From contig MDYQ01000661.1 of the NCBI GenBank assembly GCA_003024175.1, positions 62,001-126,000 of the forward strand: a stretch of 64,000 bases of DNA. Reading direction: 5' to 3'. A program made the position numbers and the translations under genes. The stretch's first letter is position 1. Each line of letters begins with the position of its first letter. This document shows positions 1 through 13,200 of this stretch, piece by piece. The notes under the pieces were generated by a model that was not told the DNA's origin, ran no database searches, and saw nothing but the letters and a program-made list of their open reading frames with translations. The DNA is from Planoprotostelium fungivorum (lineage: Eukaryota; Evosea; Variosea; Cavosteliida; Cavosteliaceae).

Positions 1-718
1 CCGTGATCATCTTGCCCAGCGATCTGTACCAGTAGCATTCTGAATGGTCGATGATCTTCTTCTCCATCTTCTTCGTGGCATACCACTCCTTCAGCACTTG
101 TCGGTTGGTCACATCGTGTTCGTCTATGCAGATATTACTATCCTGTATGACATCAGAATGTGGACAGATCGATCTCATACATCATCGGTGGTGTGCAAGA
201 GGACTCCGCAGACCAGAAGAGAACTTACGGAGACAATTCCGTCCTCTTTACAGAAAGAAAACCTTCCTTCGTGAAAGGGGAGGCTCTGCAGCCAGGTGCC
301 CGATATGGTTTCATCTCCCTCTTGGAATGAAGAGGGATCAGAGAAGAGGATTCGAAAGGACGTTCCCTCTTCGGTGTTCTTTTCCGTCATGAAACATTGA
401 TACGGGGGTTCGATCTTGACAATCGATGAGAGTAGATTCTTTGGAGAATGACAAGCTCACGATGGGATTATAATCACTTATTCCAGAGAAATCATCTCCG
501 GATTGAAGAGGTAGTTCTAGTGTGAGATCTAAACATTCCAGAGACGTTAATGTTTCCATTTCCGGATGTGAACCATCCTCAGGTTCTGCGATGGCAATCA
601 CTTCGCCCTGTGGAAGAATAGCACTGATGTCCATTATGCCCAAATCTGCGCCATCGAAAGAAGGATCTGTCTCTTTCAACACGACGATGATGTAGCTATT
701 GTACGGAAAGGATGTCAC
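1..718 (-). CDS. Unidentified protein, partial (runs off the window start)
   Basis: I do not recognise this gene. Minus-strand reading is open from about 718 to 338 (contains YIIVVLKETDP and GIMDISAILPQGEV) and then in another frame from about 390 (GDETISGTWLQ, HEGRFSFCKEDGIVS). A GTAAGT donor after GIVS and an acceptor ending in CATACAG join the second part to DSNICIDEHDVTNRQVLKEW and a Lys-rich stretch that leaves the window. The junction between the first two frames is not resolved. No ATG is convincing near 718, where the frame starts at GTG and may follow an acceptor, so the 5' end may lie further upstream. The acidic beta-rich start is loosely C2-like, but that is only an impression. 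Confidence 0.4.
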
Positions 719-1210
719 CTTCCTCTTGCATCCTCCGAGGCTGGATGGCGCTCTTCACAAATTTTGAAATACTGCCTCAGTGTTTACGAGCCACTTCTAA
801 TTTGTCTCAAGATTCGTTTAGCGATTTATTTCAATTTAATATCGCCCCCAGAAGTGCCCGTGTCCCAGATCTACCAGCCACAATATCCTACCACCTTAAA
901 GGTTTTTGAGCAGCGACTTTTATTGATCTTTGAATGCTATGGGCACAGAGCAGTGCTTCTCATCGATTCATATAGCTCACACTCACGGAAGATGTTGGTA
1001 CAAACCTCCCTCTACCACACTTTCTCATGGGTCTTGATTGGTTGCGACCTTCATTGAGTGACAATTGAGCTCTCAGATGGCAGCGCGAGACTGACTTACC
1101 TGTCCTCTCGCGGGGTTAGGCAAGATTCTAAGGTGTGTTTTGTGAGAGCTCCATCCGGTGTATAAACTCACTGGTTGCCGCGGATTTACTATTCTTTGAC
1201 CGACAGCAGC
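719..1210. promoter_or_regulatory. Intergenic region with TATA box of the giant receptor kinase
   Basis: About 490 bases between the minus-strand gene and the start of the receptor kinase. TATAAA at 1161-1166 lies 45-50 bases before the ATG at 1211, which suits a core promoter with a short leader. No gene is supported here. A plus-strand frame at 764-1057 is open and is discussed among the rejected items. Confidence 0.5.
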
Positions 1211-4200
1211 ATGAGGAACAGGGTCCACCTCCTGCTGGTCTGTCTCGTCGCCGTTCTGGCCTCTGACCGACGCACTGTGTTCACTGCTTCCAATAATGTA
1301 ACTTACGACCTCTTTGCTCTCAGTGGTCTCGGCAGTGGAATTGGGTGAGTCTTCTTAATCTTTGGTTCTGACCGAGGTAGGGGTGATTTCATCGTGAATA
1401 CAACGAATTGGTACTGGGCGTGGAATCCCTATAGGTATTATTCCCTTTTTATTGCGACTGACACCGACAAGCCCATGTAATCAGCAACCGCTCTGCGCAC
1501 AGACCGGATCTTCTGGAATCCAAATATCGCCTAACAACGGGCAATCGAATGGCTCGTTCGCCATTAGCTATCCTAATTCAACAATCGCTTGGTCATATAA
1601 TGGTGAGAAGGACAACTGAGAATCCATTTTGATTTGAAGGCACTTCCGGAGCAGCTCTCTGGAGCAGTACTGGAGGACAAGATGGACGAGCTCAGACCAT
1701 CAAAATCACATGCGATTCCACTATCGGCACCAACATCTCGTTTACATTTATCAACGAGAGTCCACTCAAGACAATCAACTTTGCGATGAGACTGAATTGC
1801 AGTTATTACTTCAACACCCCATACATCGGTACCGTGTCTGTATCATCCAACACGACCAACGGAGTCATCAACAGTCCCACGATATTATGGATCGCTGGTG
1901 CTGCCTACGGTACAGATTCCACTCAGGTCAGACATCAAACACATGTTGATTCGAAAGACATCTCACCTGGATCACAACATGTTGACATCTAAAAGGTATC
2001 CGTGACCGTCGGTGGACTAGTCTGCCCCATTCAATCCATGGACAATTTCAACATCCTCTGTCTCATCTCCCCTTCACTCGCTCTCAATGCCTCCTACAGT
2101 GTGGGGCTCACCTACAAGGGAATCACGGCTAGAAATGTACCGGGCACGATGATCTATCTGGCCTCCACCAGCAACGCGACGAGCACACCGACAACAGGTG
2201 GTACTTCTACCGTCAGCTTGTACTCCTTCTCCAATGCTCTCCTCTTCACTTGCGCTAGAAATCCTACCGTCACCATTGGATCCACCCTTTATTCGTCTGC
2301 GGTGAGAGAAGAATCTATCGTCGAACTGAACGAGAGGCAGTTGATCAATTCAACTCTCTCGTTCAACGTTCCGGCTGGAAGTGGAATCTATCCCATGTCA
2401 GTCACCTGCGGGAGTGAGTCTCATCCTTTCATTTCACCTCCCGTCGACATCTCTTCACGATGCACATCACATCGATAGCATCTGATCGAACAACATGACA
2501 TCATGACATCATGATCTCATCATCACATCATGATCTCATCATCACATCATGATCTCATCATCACATCATGATCTCATCATCACTTCACCATTGACACGAG
2601 AATAGATACGGTCGTCTGGGGATTCTTCCGCTACAACCCGGCTGTGGTGTATGGTATCAGTCAAGTCATCAATGCGTCGAATGCACAGATCACCATCTCG
2701 GGCAACAACTTTGGCCCGACTGCCAGCGGCATCTACCAAGTGTGGGTGGGCCAGAACCTGTGTTCTCAGTGAGTCTTCTGACGTGATCTGATTATGAATC
2801 TGACGATCGCAGATTGATCATGGTGATACCCCACACGGTTCTCAACTGTACATTGGTGGGAACTTATTCTCCAACTACCTCTGGAAACGTGAACCAGAAT
2901 GCGATCGTCGTGGCTAGCGGTGAGAGATCGTTTGAAGAGGAGACTGATGAGATCAGGAGGGGATAGTGTCGTACCCAACGTACAATTTCCCTCTACTATG
3001 GCACTGGGTGCACCTTATTATCTGGGACAGAATCCAGAATTATGCCGTCAGAAGTGTATCAGTACTGCGGGCTGCAAGAGTTGGGTGTACGATTCTTGTG
3101 GCAGCTCGAATTACGCCTGTTCGTTACAGAGTGACCTCTCTAGTCCCTCCTGGGCTGCCTGTCAGTGGGGTGGTCAGATTTTGACCGGTTCGGCCACAGG
3201 TAATACTCTATTCATCGCTGTCGACTGATTCGAATGGACAGGCCAGACCTCCGTCACACCCGTGTACATGAATAACCCCCTACCCTCCTTACAATACACT
3301 GACGCGTACAACTCGTACAACCTCGACTACTTTGGAGACAGCCAGAACAGCTTGGGAAACGTAGATTATACGGCGACGGATGCCAACGCTTACACTTACT
3401 ACTTCAACCCGGGTGGTCTCGCTCACCCCGCCGGAGCGGTCAACGGATACACTCTCGTTCAGAGATCTTCCTCTCAGAACTACGCTCTCATGTCACCCTA
3501 CGGTATCACCTTCAGCACCAACAGCAGCGGTACCACCTTTCTCACCGGCTACGGAAGCAACGTGGGTGGCTGTGGTGCAAGTCGAAAGACAGTCATGGCC
3601 CTGGTCTGTGATGCCACTCTTCCTTCTCCCGTCTTCACCTTTGTTGGTGAGTCCCCCACTTGCACTTACAACTTTGTATTCCGCTTCAATTGTCTGCAAG
3701 CTGCCAGCAATCCTTATTTCAAGAATATCTACGCTTCTTCAGGTGAGAAGGATCACCGTTGTAGACGGCTGACACGTGCAGTCAATACTTTCTCTATAGG
3801 TGATTTGTATCTGGTTGGACAGTGGGGCACGAATCCCAGTGTCATCACAGTCAGTATCGCTGGGTGCATCGATCGAACTGATTCATCGCATCTGACACGA
3901 TCAGAATCCCCTGCCCTCTGAACACTTCTCTCTTCACCAGCTCCATGTTGGTGTGCACCGCTCCTCCCATGTTGGCAAGCACTGCTCTCGTCACCGTACT
4001 CGTCAACAACCAGCTGGCCAGAAATGGTACACGAGTGCTCCTCCACCTCACAGCTGACACGTACGACAGGTATCTATCTATGGAGCGTCGCAAGCCCGGC
4101 AGTGTCTTCCGTGACGGCGTATCCCACCGCAGGAGGCACGATGACTGTCATCGGAAATGGCTTTGGAAAAGACCCGACTGCCTTCAATATCACTGTCGGT

Positions 4201-7200
4201 GCGTCGTGAAGATTCGAAGACAGATTGAACTGACATGATCAGGTGGTTTCCCTTGTCCCGTTCTGTCCCTCAATCTGAATGGAACGAACATCAACTGTAA
4301 TCTCACCTCCACCAACGGGACCGTCAGCGTCATCATGAGGAACTTTGGACAGTTGGCACCACCCAACCTCCAGCTGATGCTCTTACCACCCAACATCACC
4401 TCCACTTCTCTCGTTCCCACCTTGGGCTCTTCCATCAACATCACCGGCACCGGCTTTGGTAACAGTGTCAATCAAGTATCGGTGACAGCCAACGGAGTCG
4501 ACTGCCCGTTGATCAGCGTGACTTCTACCATGATCGTCTGTACCGTTGGATCCGGCGTAGGCACTCAACTTCCTCTGCTCGTCACCGTGGGAGGTCTCAA
4601 CGTCAGCTCCACGTTCTCTTATCTACCTCCCACCATCATTGATCTCAGATCAGTCAACACCCCCGGTGGCATCGTCAACGTCTTCGGTGCCAATTTTGGC
4701 AACGGTGACAACGACATCAAAGTCACCTTCTCTGGCACTGTGGTACAATCTCACTGGAATTCTGATTCCTACATCACTTTCACGGCCCCCGCAGGCCAGG
4801 GCCTCAAGCCTGTCACCTTCTCCGTGGGAGGTCAATCGTTACCCATCAGCTTCTACTACAACCCACCCGAAATCTACACCGTATCCTCCGTGGACACCAG
4901 TGGTGGACAAGTCATCGTGAACGGTAGGAATTTTGGAACGGATGCCACTGCCATCGGCATCGTTGTGGCCGATCCCAAGGTCATGTACGTTCGAAATTAC
5001 GGCCTCATGTTCAGCCCTCCCACCATCATCACCAACCACTACTCCTTCTCTTTCAATATCGATCCAGGCACGGGCACGAGCAAGATGATCACGATCTACG
5101 TGGGGGGTGTAAATTCATCAGCGGGATCGTTCAGCTACAATCCACCAACCGTAACGGCTCTGAGCGGCGTCTCTACTGATGGAGGAACCGTAGCCATCAC
5201 GGGGAAAAACTTTGGTCCCACGGGAACGAGTATCACCGCACTCATCAATTCCGTTCCTTACGTCGGAACCACCACCGTGGGACACACGGTGTGCTCCATC
5301 AGCGTCAACGGGGGTGTGGGAGCTAATTATCCGGCCTCCGTCACCGTATCGGGTCAGAAGAGTCCGACGGTCAATCTCTTCAGTTACTTACCACCCGTGC
5401 TGATGTCATCATCTCCCGTGTCCACACAAGGACCCTCCACAGTCAGTATCACAGGACAGAACTTTGGTTTGGCGAACAACATGGTCAACGTCACTCTCAA
5501 CGGCCTCAGCTGCGGCAACGTACTCATCCACAACTCGTCTTATCTGACTTGCATCACGGGAGATGGTGCCGGAGGTGCCAATTATCCCGCCGCCATCACA
5601 GTTGGTAACCAGAACGCGTCGAATCCTTCTCTATTCAGTTACAGAGTGCCGGCCATTTACGCTTACACACAAGTGGGAACGAGCGGAGGTTTCATCAACA
5701 TCACGGGGGCCAATTTTGGAAACAACGTACAGCTGGTGTCCGTCAACGTGGGAGGTATCAACTGTACGTCCATCACCATGGTAATCAACCACACCCTCTT
5801 ACAATGCTATCTACCCGGGGGCACTGGTTCCGTACCCCTAATCGTCACGGTCAACGGTCAAGTCAATGCGGCCTCTCTGTATTCCTACACTTTCCCATCG
5901 GTCTCCTTCACGTCTCAGCCGAACACCACTGGAGGTACCCTCACCATCACCGGTTCTAATTTCGGAAGTGTATTGGGTGACATCTCGGTCACACTGTGCA
6001 CCAACATCGTCTTCCATTCCGTAGACTCGATCAATTGCATCGTGCCCGCGGGTTCGGGTGAGAACGACACACAAACGAATTCCACCGATTGATTTGTATC
6101 AGGTTACGACGTAGGAAGAGTCATCACGGTGAAGGGACAGAGCACACTCTTCACCTTCAGTTACGTCCCGCCCACCATCACATCGATTTCTCTCCCACCC
6201 ACGCAGGGAGGTAACATCACTATCTACGGTTCTCAATTCTCCCTGGGTACCTCCGTTATGTACAATGGAATCGGTTGCAATAACGTAGTGGTGGGACCCC
6301 TGCTGAACAATATCACTTGTGTGGCTCCCGCAGGCACGGGTAACGTGCAGGTGGTCGTGGTCGTCAGTAACCAGACGGTGTATACAACGAGCCAGTATCA
6401 ACCTCCCAGCATCACTTTCACCCAACCGATCTCACCTTCAGGAGGTAATCTCTCCGTCATTCATTCAAATGACTATATTGATCTGACACACGCAGGAACT
6501 GTTCAACTCGGTGGTCAGAACCTGGGAAGCAATCGATTCTTGATCGGCATCAACATCGGCACCATCGCTTGCAATAACGTTCAGATCATCACACCTCACC
6601 TACTCATCACCTGTGACCTTCCACCCGGTGTGGGTGGCAACCTCTCCTCCATCGTCACTGTCAACGTTCTCTATGGCTCCTTCACTTACTCCTTCTCCCC
6701 TCCCACCTTCCTCAACTCCACGGCTTCACCCACCCTGGGAGGTCTCATCATTATCACGGGAACAAATTTGGGATCACAGCCATCTCAGGTCATCGTCTCG
6801 GCCAATGGAAGGAGCTGCAGTGGTGTCACCATTGTTAACACCGACGTCATCAGCTGTCTTGCCGCCGCTGGTACAGGAACCAACCTCTCCCTGGCTCTCT
6901 TGGTGGGAGGTCAAATGACTGGGGGCAGCTTCTCTTACCTTCCCCCCACCGTGTCTTCTGCTTCTTCCTCTGGTGTTGCCAATGGAGTCTACCTGTCCGG
7001 TACCAATCTCGTGAGTCACGAGTGAGATGCAATTCAATGGCTGACGCCTAGTAGGGTAACGACGTAACAGTGATGAATGTCACCGTGACAAATTCCGCGG
7101 GAAACAGTACTAGGGTGTGCGGTGGAATTCGCATACTGAATCCTTCTCTCGCTTTAAACTGTTCCGTCACTGGAGCGGCCCTCACTCAAGGCTACAAGGT

Positions 7201-10200
7201 CCAGATCGTTGTAAACGGACAGACATCAGCCCCTGCGGCCTATTCGAACGCCGCCCCTCGCATCCAGAGTGTGACTTCAGCACCCACCAGTGGAGGTATC
7301 ATCACTATCACCGGTTCAGATTTTGACGTGGGGCTCACCGTTACCATCGGAGGCAACGTCTGCAACATCACCTATCTATCTCTGAATACGGTCAACTGCA
7401 CCGTGGGCCCGATGATTGATGGCCGCAGCCTGATTGTAAATCTGACATCATCCTACGGTGCCTCCGTGTCTGGTACTTACACTTATCAACTTCCAACGAT
7501 CACGTCTACAACGAAGGCATCGACCGCGGGAGACTACATCGTCATCAACGGTACCAATTTTCCCGCCTCATCGAGTCAGATCATTGTACTGGTCAACGGA
7601 GCTTACTGCTTTCCATTGGACATCATACAACCATTCACCAGCCTCAGATGTAAGGCCATTGGTGGTGTCGGCACAGATATCCCGGTCAACGTATCTGTGG
7701 CAGGAAGTCCATACACTGGATCCACTACCAGCTATCTCCCCCCTTCTTTCTCTTACGCCACATCTGCCCCCACCAGCGGAGGTATCATCAACATCTACGG
7801 CTCTCAGTTTGGAAGTGACGCCAGTGCTCTCGTCATTACGGCCAACGGGGCACCCTGCCGATCACCTTCTATTGTGATCGCGTCAACGATGGTATCTTGT
7901 AATGCCACCGTGGGTACAGGTTCATCCAACAACCTGAACATCACCGTGGCCAGTCAATCTACGACGGGAACGTTCAGTTACCTCCCTCCCACCCCACTGA
8001 ACGTAACCATGGCTCCCACCTCGGGAGGTCTGGTCACCGTCTCTGGTGTCAACTTTGGTACCATATCCTCTTCCACCTCCATCACCATCAACGGACAGCC
8101 ATGTCTTTCACCCGTCACGTCATCCAACTTCACTACCCTCAACTGTATGGCACAACCTGATGCGGGATCTATGCTTGCCTTGTCCGTCACCGTGGACGGC
8201 CTCACTGGTTCAGCCAACATCTTCAACTACCTACCACCTTCCGTCTATTCTGTCACTTCGGTTTCTACGGCCGGTGGATCAGTCGTTGTAGACGGTAGAA
8301 ATTTCGGTACGAAGGCCTCGGCCATCTCGGTCACCATCAACGGTCAGAATTTTCCGGTAGTCCTCTCGGTCAATCACACGAGATTCTCCTTCACCGCTCC
8401 CAACGGAACCCTCAGTACCACTTTCTACTTGTCCGTGCAGGGCCAGAGCATCACTTCTTCCTTCTCTTACCTCCCACCCAACATCACTCTGGTCAGCAGC
8501 CCTCGCACGTCTGGCTCTGTCATCACCATCAGTGGATTTAACTTTGGATCGGTTGCCAATCTGATCTCTGTCACTTTTCCTTCTGCATCGGGAGACGTCA
8601 CCGTGAGCAACGTCAACATCATCACACCCCACACGATGATCAGCTGCACGGCACCATCTGGAACCGGCCGCAGACCCCTGCGTGCCATCGTCAACACGCT
8701 CAGTTCCTCCGTCTACAACTTTGCCTATCAACTTCCAACGGTCATCACCGTGTCTCCTCTCAACTCTACCGGGGGTAATTTAGTCATCACGGGTGATAAT
8801 TTCGGGCAATTATCCTCCCTCGTTCAAGTCACGGTGGGTGGTTCGACTTGCAGCTCCATCATCATCAACACTGCGTACACCGTCATCACTTGCACACTAC
8901 CCGCTCACCTGATCGGTGCCAACATTCCCATGGCCGTCACTGTGGACGATCTGACGGGTCTGAGCAACTACCGCTCGCAGCCACCTATCCTCTTCGGTGC
9001 TTCGTCTCCACCCACTACCGGAGGTCCCATGGTACTGAGCGGTATCAACTTTGGTGACGCTTCGAACGTATCTGTCATCGTCAACGGACAACTGTGCCCG
9101 CTCATTACGGCCTCGGACTCGATCATCACCTGCAATGCCACGAGGAGTGGTAGCTATCATCCCACCGGCAGCATCTTTTCGTCGGGACAGAACACTTCTA
9201 TTCCCTTCGTACCTTATCAAGGTCCATCCATCTCTTCCATCAGCCTGGGTGAGCCAAACGGAGGTGTCGTCACTCTCAGCGGTTTCAATTTCGGTAATTA
9301 CGCGGGATACATATCCGTCAGCATGGATGGTATCTCATGCACGAACGTCACCATCACTTCTGCCGACTACAACGTCTCGTGTGTCGCTCCGGCCGCAAAC
9401 GGGCCTCAGAGAATGGCAGTCATCACCGTGGACGGCATCAGCAGCCTTCCCTTTCTGTTTCGTTATCTATCACCTGTCATCACCGTGGCATCACCAGTCA
9501 GCACTCGTGGTGGCATCACAAACCTCACTGGCTTCCATCTGGGTGATGGATTTAACGGATCAGTGTCCGTCACCATCAACAATGTCGACTGCCCCATCGT
9601 TGACACCACGGCAAGTACCGTAAGCTGCATCGTTGGAGCTGGCGTGGGAAGCAAGCAGATTGGAAGTATCACCGTCTACAACGTCACATCCGCCTTCACC
9701 TTCTCTTATCTGCCCCCGATCATCTCATCTACAACGAGCACCAACACGACCGGAGGTCTCATCACTATCTCCGGTGATAATTTCGGAGTCGATTCCAGCC
9801 TCACCACAGTGATCATCAACGGAACACTTGCGTGTAATTCTGTCACCATGGTAATCCCCCACACTAGCATCTCCTGCCAACTTATCTCTGGTACCGGCAC
9901 TGGCCTCCCTCTATCCGTCACTGTGGCCGGGTTAACAGGCTCAGGAGTCTACTCTTACCTCCCACCCTTCATCACATCCATCACGAGTCCTCCCACCCGT
10001 GGTGGCTCCGTCACCTTCATTGGCCTCAACTTTGGAAGTGATCCGAACGACATCAGAGCCTACTTTGACGGTCACATCTGCACGGACGTCACAATCATCG
10101 ATCCATCTCATTCCTTCCGTTGCACGGCGACAAACAACACGGGAACGGTGCAAGCCTACGTCGTGGTGGATTCTCTACCGTCTACTCTCGTTGATGTCTC

Positions 10201-13200
10201 TTACCAAGGACCCACCGTGAGTAAGATCCGACCGGCTCCACAGTCGGGAGGCTATCTCTACATCATCGGTGTTAATTTCGGCTACGATATCGAGGAGATC
10301 GACGTTTCCCTACCGTGTGTGAACAAGAGCATCGATTCATTCAGCCCGGAGACACTGTCGTGTTACCTGGAATACGACATCGTGGAGACCGTCACGTTCA
10401 ATGTGACTGTATCGGGTCAGACTACAAACTTCACGGCCATCGTTCGACAGCTGAGCCCCAACTTGGCCTCTCAATACGATGGTGTCATTCGCTTGATGGT
10501 CAATGCATCCACCGCAGTGCCTCGCCCAACGCAGAATTTCTGTTTCGGCTATGCGGCCATCAGGTGTAGCGTGGAAGGTAACATTCGATCACTGAACTTG
10601 TCTGCCGTGCCACTCTTCACTCTCTTCGATGGTCTGTGCGATCTCGTGCATCTAGAGGAATTGTACTTCAGATCTGTCAACGCCAGTGGATCGATTCCGT
10701 CTTGTCTCGACGGCCTCGTATCACTGAGAGTCATCGATTTGGGGTGATGAGAGATAGTTCATCTTGTGGCTGATGATTTGACAGAGAGAACAACATCCAA
10801 GGTGTCATTCCTGACTTGTCTTCTCTATCTCAATTGACCTCGTTGCTACTGGTGAGACGGGTCGTGAGATGGAATGCTAATAGCTCATAGGATCACAATC
10901 ACCTCGGAGGAAGTTTACCATCCACCTTGGCCAATCATCCATTGTCCGTTTTCGATGCTTCCAGCAACGATATCACCGGATACGTTCCAGCCGGTGAGTT
11001 CATTTACATCTAATCATTCGTACGTGAACACACAGAGTGATAGAAGACCGACAGGTATGACCCTTTTACCCTCTCTGACGCGATTGAGAATGAGAGACAA
11101 CTACTTGTCTGGTTTCGCCTCGAACGTTCGACCCATCAACGACAACTTCACCTGTGATATGACGGACAACTTTTTATCCTGCCCCCTTCCATCTTGGGTG
11201 TCATCCCTGTGCAACGGCATCTGTGGACAATCGACACTGACTCCATCCATGAACATCACCCGAGAGACGCTCAGAGCCGTGTATTCCACGACATCCACCG
11301 CACTTTTCTACTTCACGTCCGGCAGCTACAACGACATCAACTTGATGTACGCTTCGATGATGAATCAGAGCGTCACGCTAAAGGGTGTGGGAAATGTCAC
11401 CTTCGGTGGAAACTCACAGATCTCCTTCTCTGGTGCCTCTTCTGTCTCTCTCGATGGCTTCACCTTCTACAACGGTCCCACCCTCTACACTCTGCAGTGC
11501 TCCTCAGTCAACATCTCCAACTGCAATTTCAACCGCGCCAGGTACGTCTTCTCATCTTTCATCTCTACTCACGATCGTCGCAGCCGTTCGATCACCATCA
11601 GTGGAGCATCCACCATCGTCTCTCTCATCCACTCTTCGTTCACAAACAATCTTGCCACACCGATTGTCATCGCATCGGCTAGATCTGCAGATCTCTTCAT
11701 CTCTCAATGCAACTTCATCAACAACATCGGGCAGGCTATGTCCGTGTCTGGTTCCATTGGTAAGATGGATATTACATCGTCCACCATGGAGGGACATCAC
11801 CATCAACTGATGGGAACCGTGGGAATCACTGCCACGGTGGATCGGATGTACCTGAATCACGTGACCTGGTACAACAACTCGGCCATGACGGGTGCCGTCC
11901 TCCTTACGTCATCAGCTATCGGACAATTTTGGGCGTCGGACTTGACCGTCAAGCTGAATTCAGCTTCCGTCGAGGGTGGAGCCTTCGTTTTCGCAGCCTC
12001 TGTCCAGCAGCTTTACCTCCAAAATTCTATTTTCGACAGTAATTCAGCTCAAACCGGTGGTGCCATGTCATTCAAGCTGACGTCAGACAACGTGACCCTC
12101 TACAACACTTCCTTCGCCTATCACACGGCAGCGCAAGGGTGCGCCGTCAACTTTGACGCCACCGCCGTAATCGATGTCATCCATTTCACTTCGGTCAACG
12201 TCACCCAGGGCAACGGTCAGCGCGGTGCCGTGCATCTACCCGGTCTGACTAATTCTACCTTCACCGATTGTACCTTCATCGAGAACCTGGGTGGATCTAT
12301 CTACGGATCTCTCTACGCTGGATCTGTCACATGCTTGGGAACGAGTTTCTCCAATAACACGGCGAACGAAGGAGCGGGCATCGCTCTGTACGGCTCGACC
12401 ACATCAGTCAACGTGGTGGATTCCACTTTCTACGGAAACGAAGCTCTATCTCAAGGTGCAGACGTGACAGTAGAGATGTCTCTGTCCTCATTCTCCATCT
12501 ACAACTGCACCTTCACCTATTCTACGGCACACTTCCAAGGAGCAGCCGTCAACATTGGAGGGTCATCTAAGATACAGAACATCACGGTGGAGGCAGCAAC
12601 GATGAGAGGATGCGATGCATTCTTCGGCTCAGCTCTCGCCGTCGCCGGTCAGTGTCCCACAGTTACCGTTAAGGATTCGAGTTTCATCGAGAATTCGGCA
12701 ACGTTCGAGGGTGCGGCCATCTACATCGCGGACAGGTCGGTGCATAGCGTGTACATCATCGCATCGAAATTCGAGGGAAATTTCGCGTCTTCGGGGGGAG
12801 CTGTGAAGTACACCGATGGTGTCGTGGGAAGTGTCCTGGTCATCGATGGTTCTTCATTCATCTACAACGAGGCGATCACTTCCACTGGAGGGGCCGTCAT
12901 CGTACAGAAATCTGTCGGAAATTTCAGCGTGTCCAATTCATACTTTGCCAACAACGAAGCACAGAGTGGAGGTGAAGGATTTGAATTTTGAATTTCACTG
13001 AAGAACAAAAGGTGCCATCTATCTCTCACAATCGATTGCCATTCCCATCCTCTTGCGTAACAATACGTTCGATGCCAACGTGGCCCGATCGAATGGAGGA
13101 GCTCTCTGTGTGATGCAGTCTCTCAACACCTCCGTTGTAGATTCTACTTTCACGTCCAATCAGGGCAGCTCTGGCGCTTCCATCTGGATCAACTTTGTGG

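Noticed and set aside
764-1057. Plus-strand frame containing AVLLIDSYSSHSRK, reminiscent of the DDE transposase motif (LLIDNxxSH)
   Set aside because: Only a single short motif, no other transposase blocks, no terminal repeats, and the stretch lies in the promoter of a well-supported gene. Probably chance.
2510-2584. CRISPR-like regular repeat
   Set aside because: Units are directly contiguous with no spacers, in a eukaryotic intron. It is a minisatellite.
4335-10747. Many antisense and shifted ORFs across the IPT-repeat exons
   Set aside because: They are shadows of a GC-rich repetitive coding frame; the IPT frame alone has consistent domain periodicity and introns.
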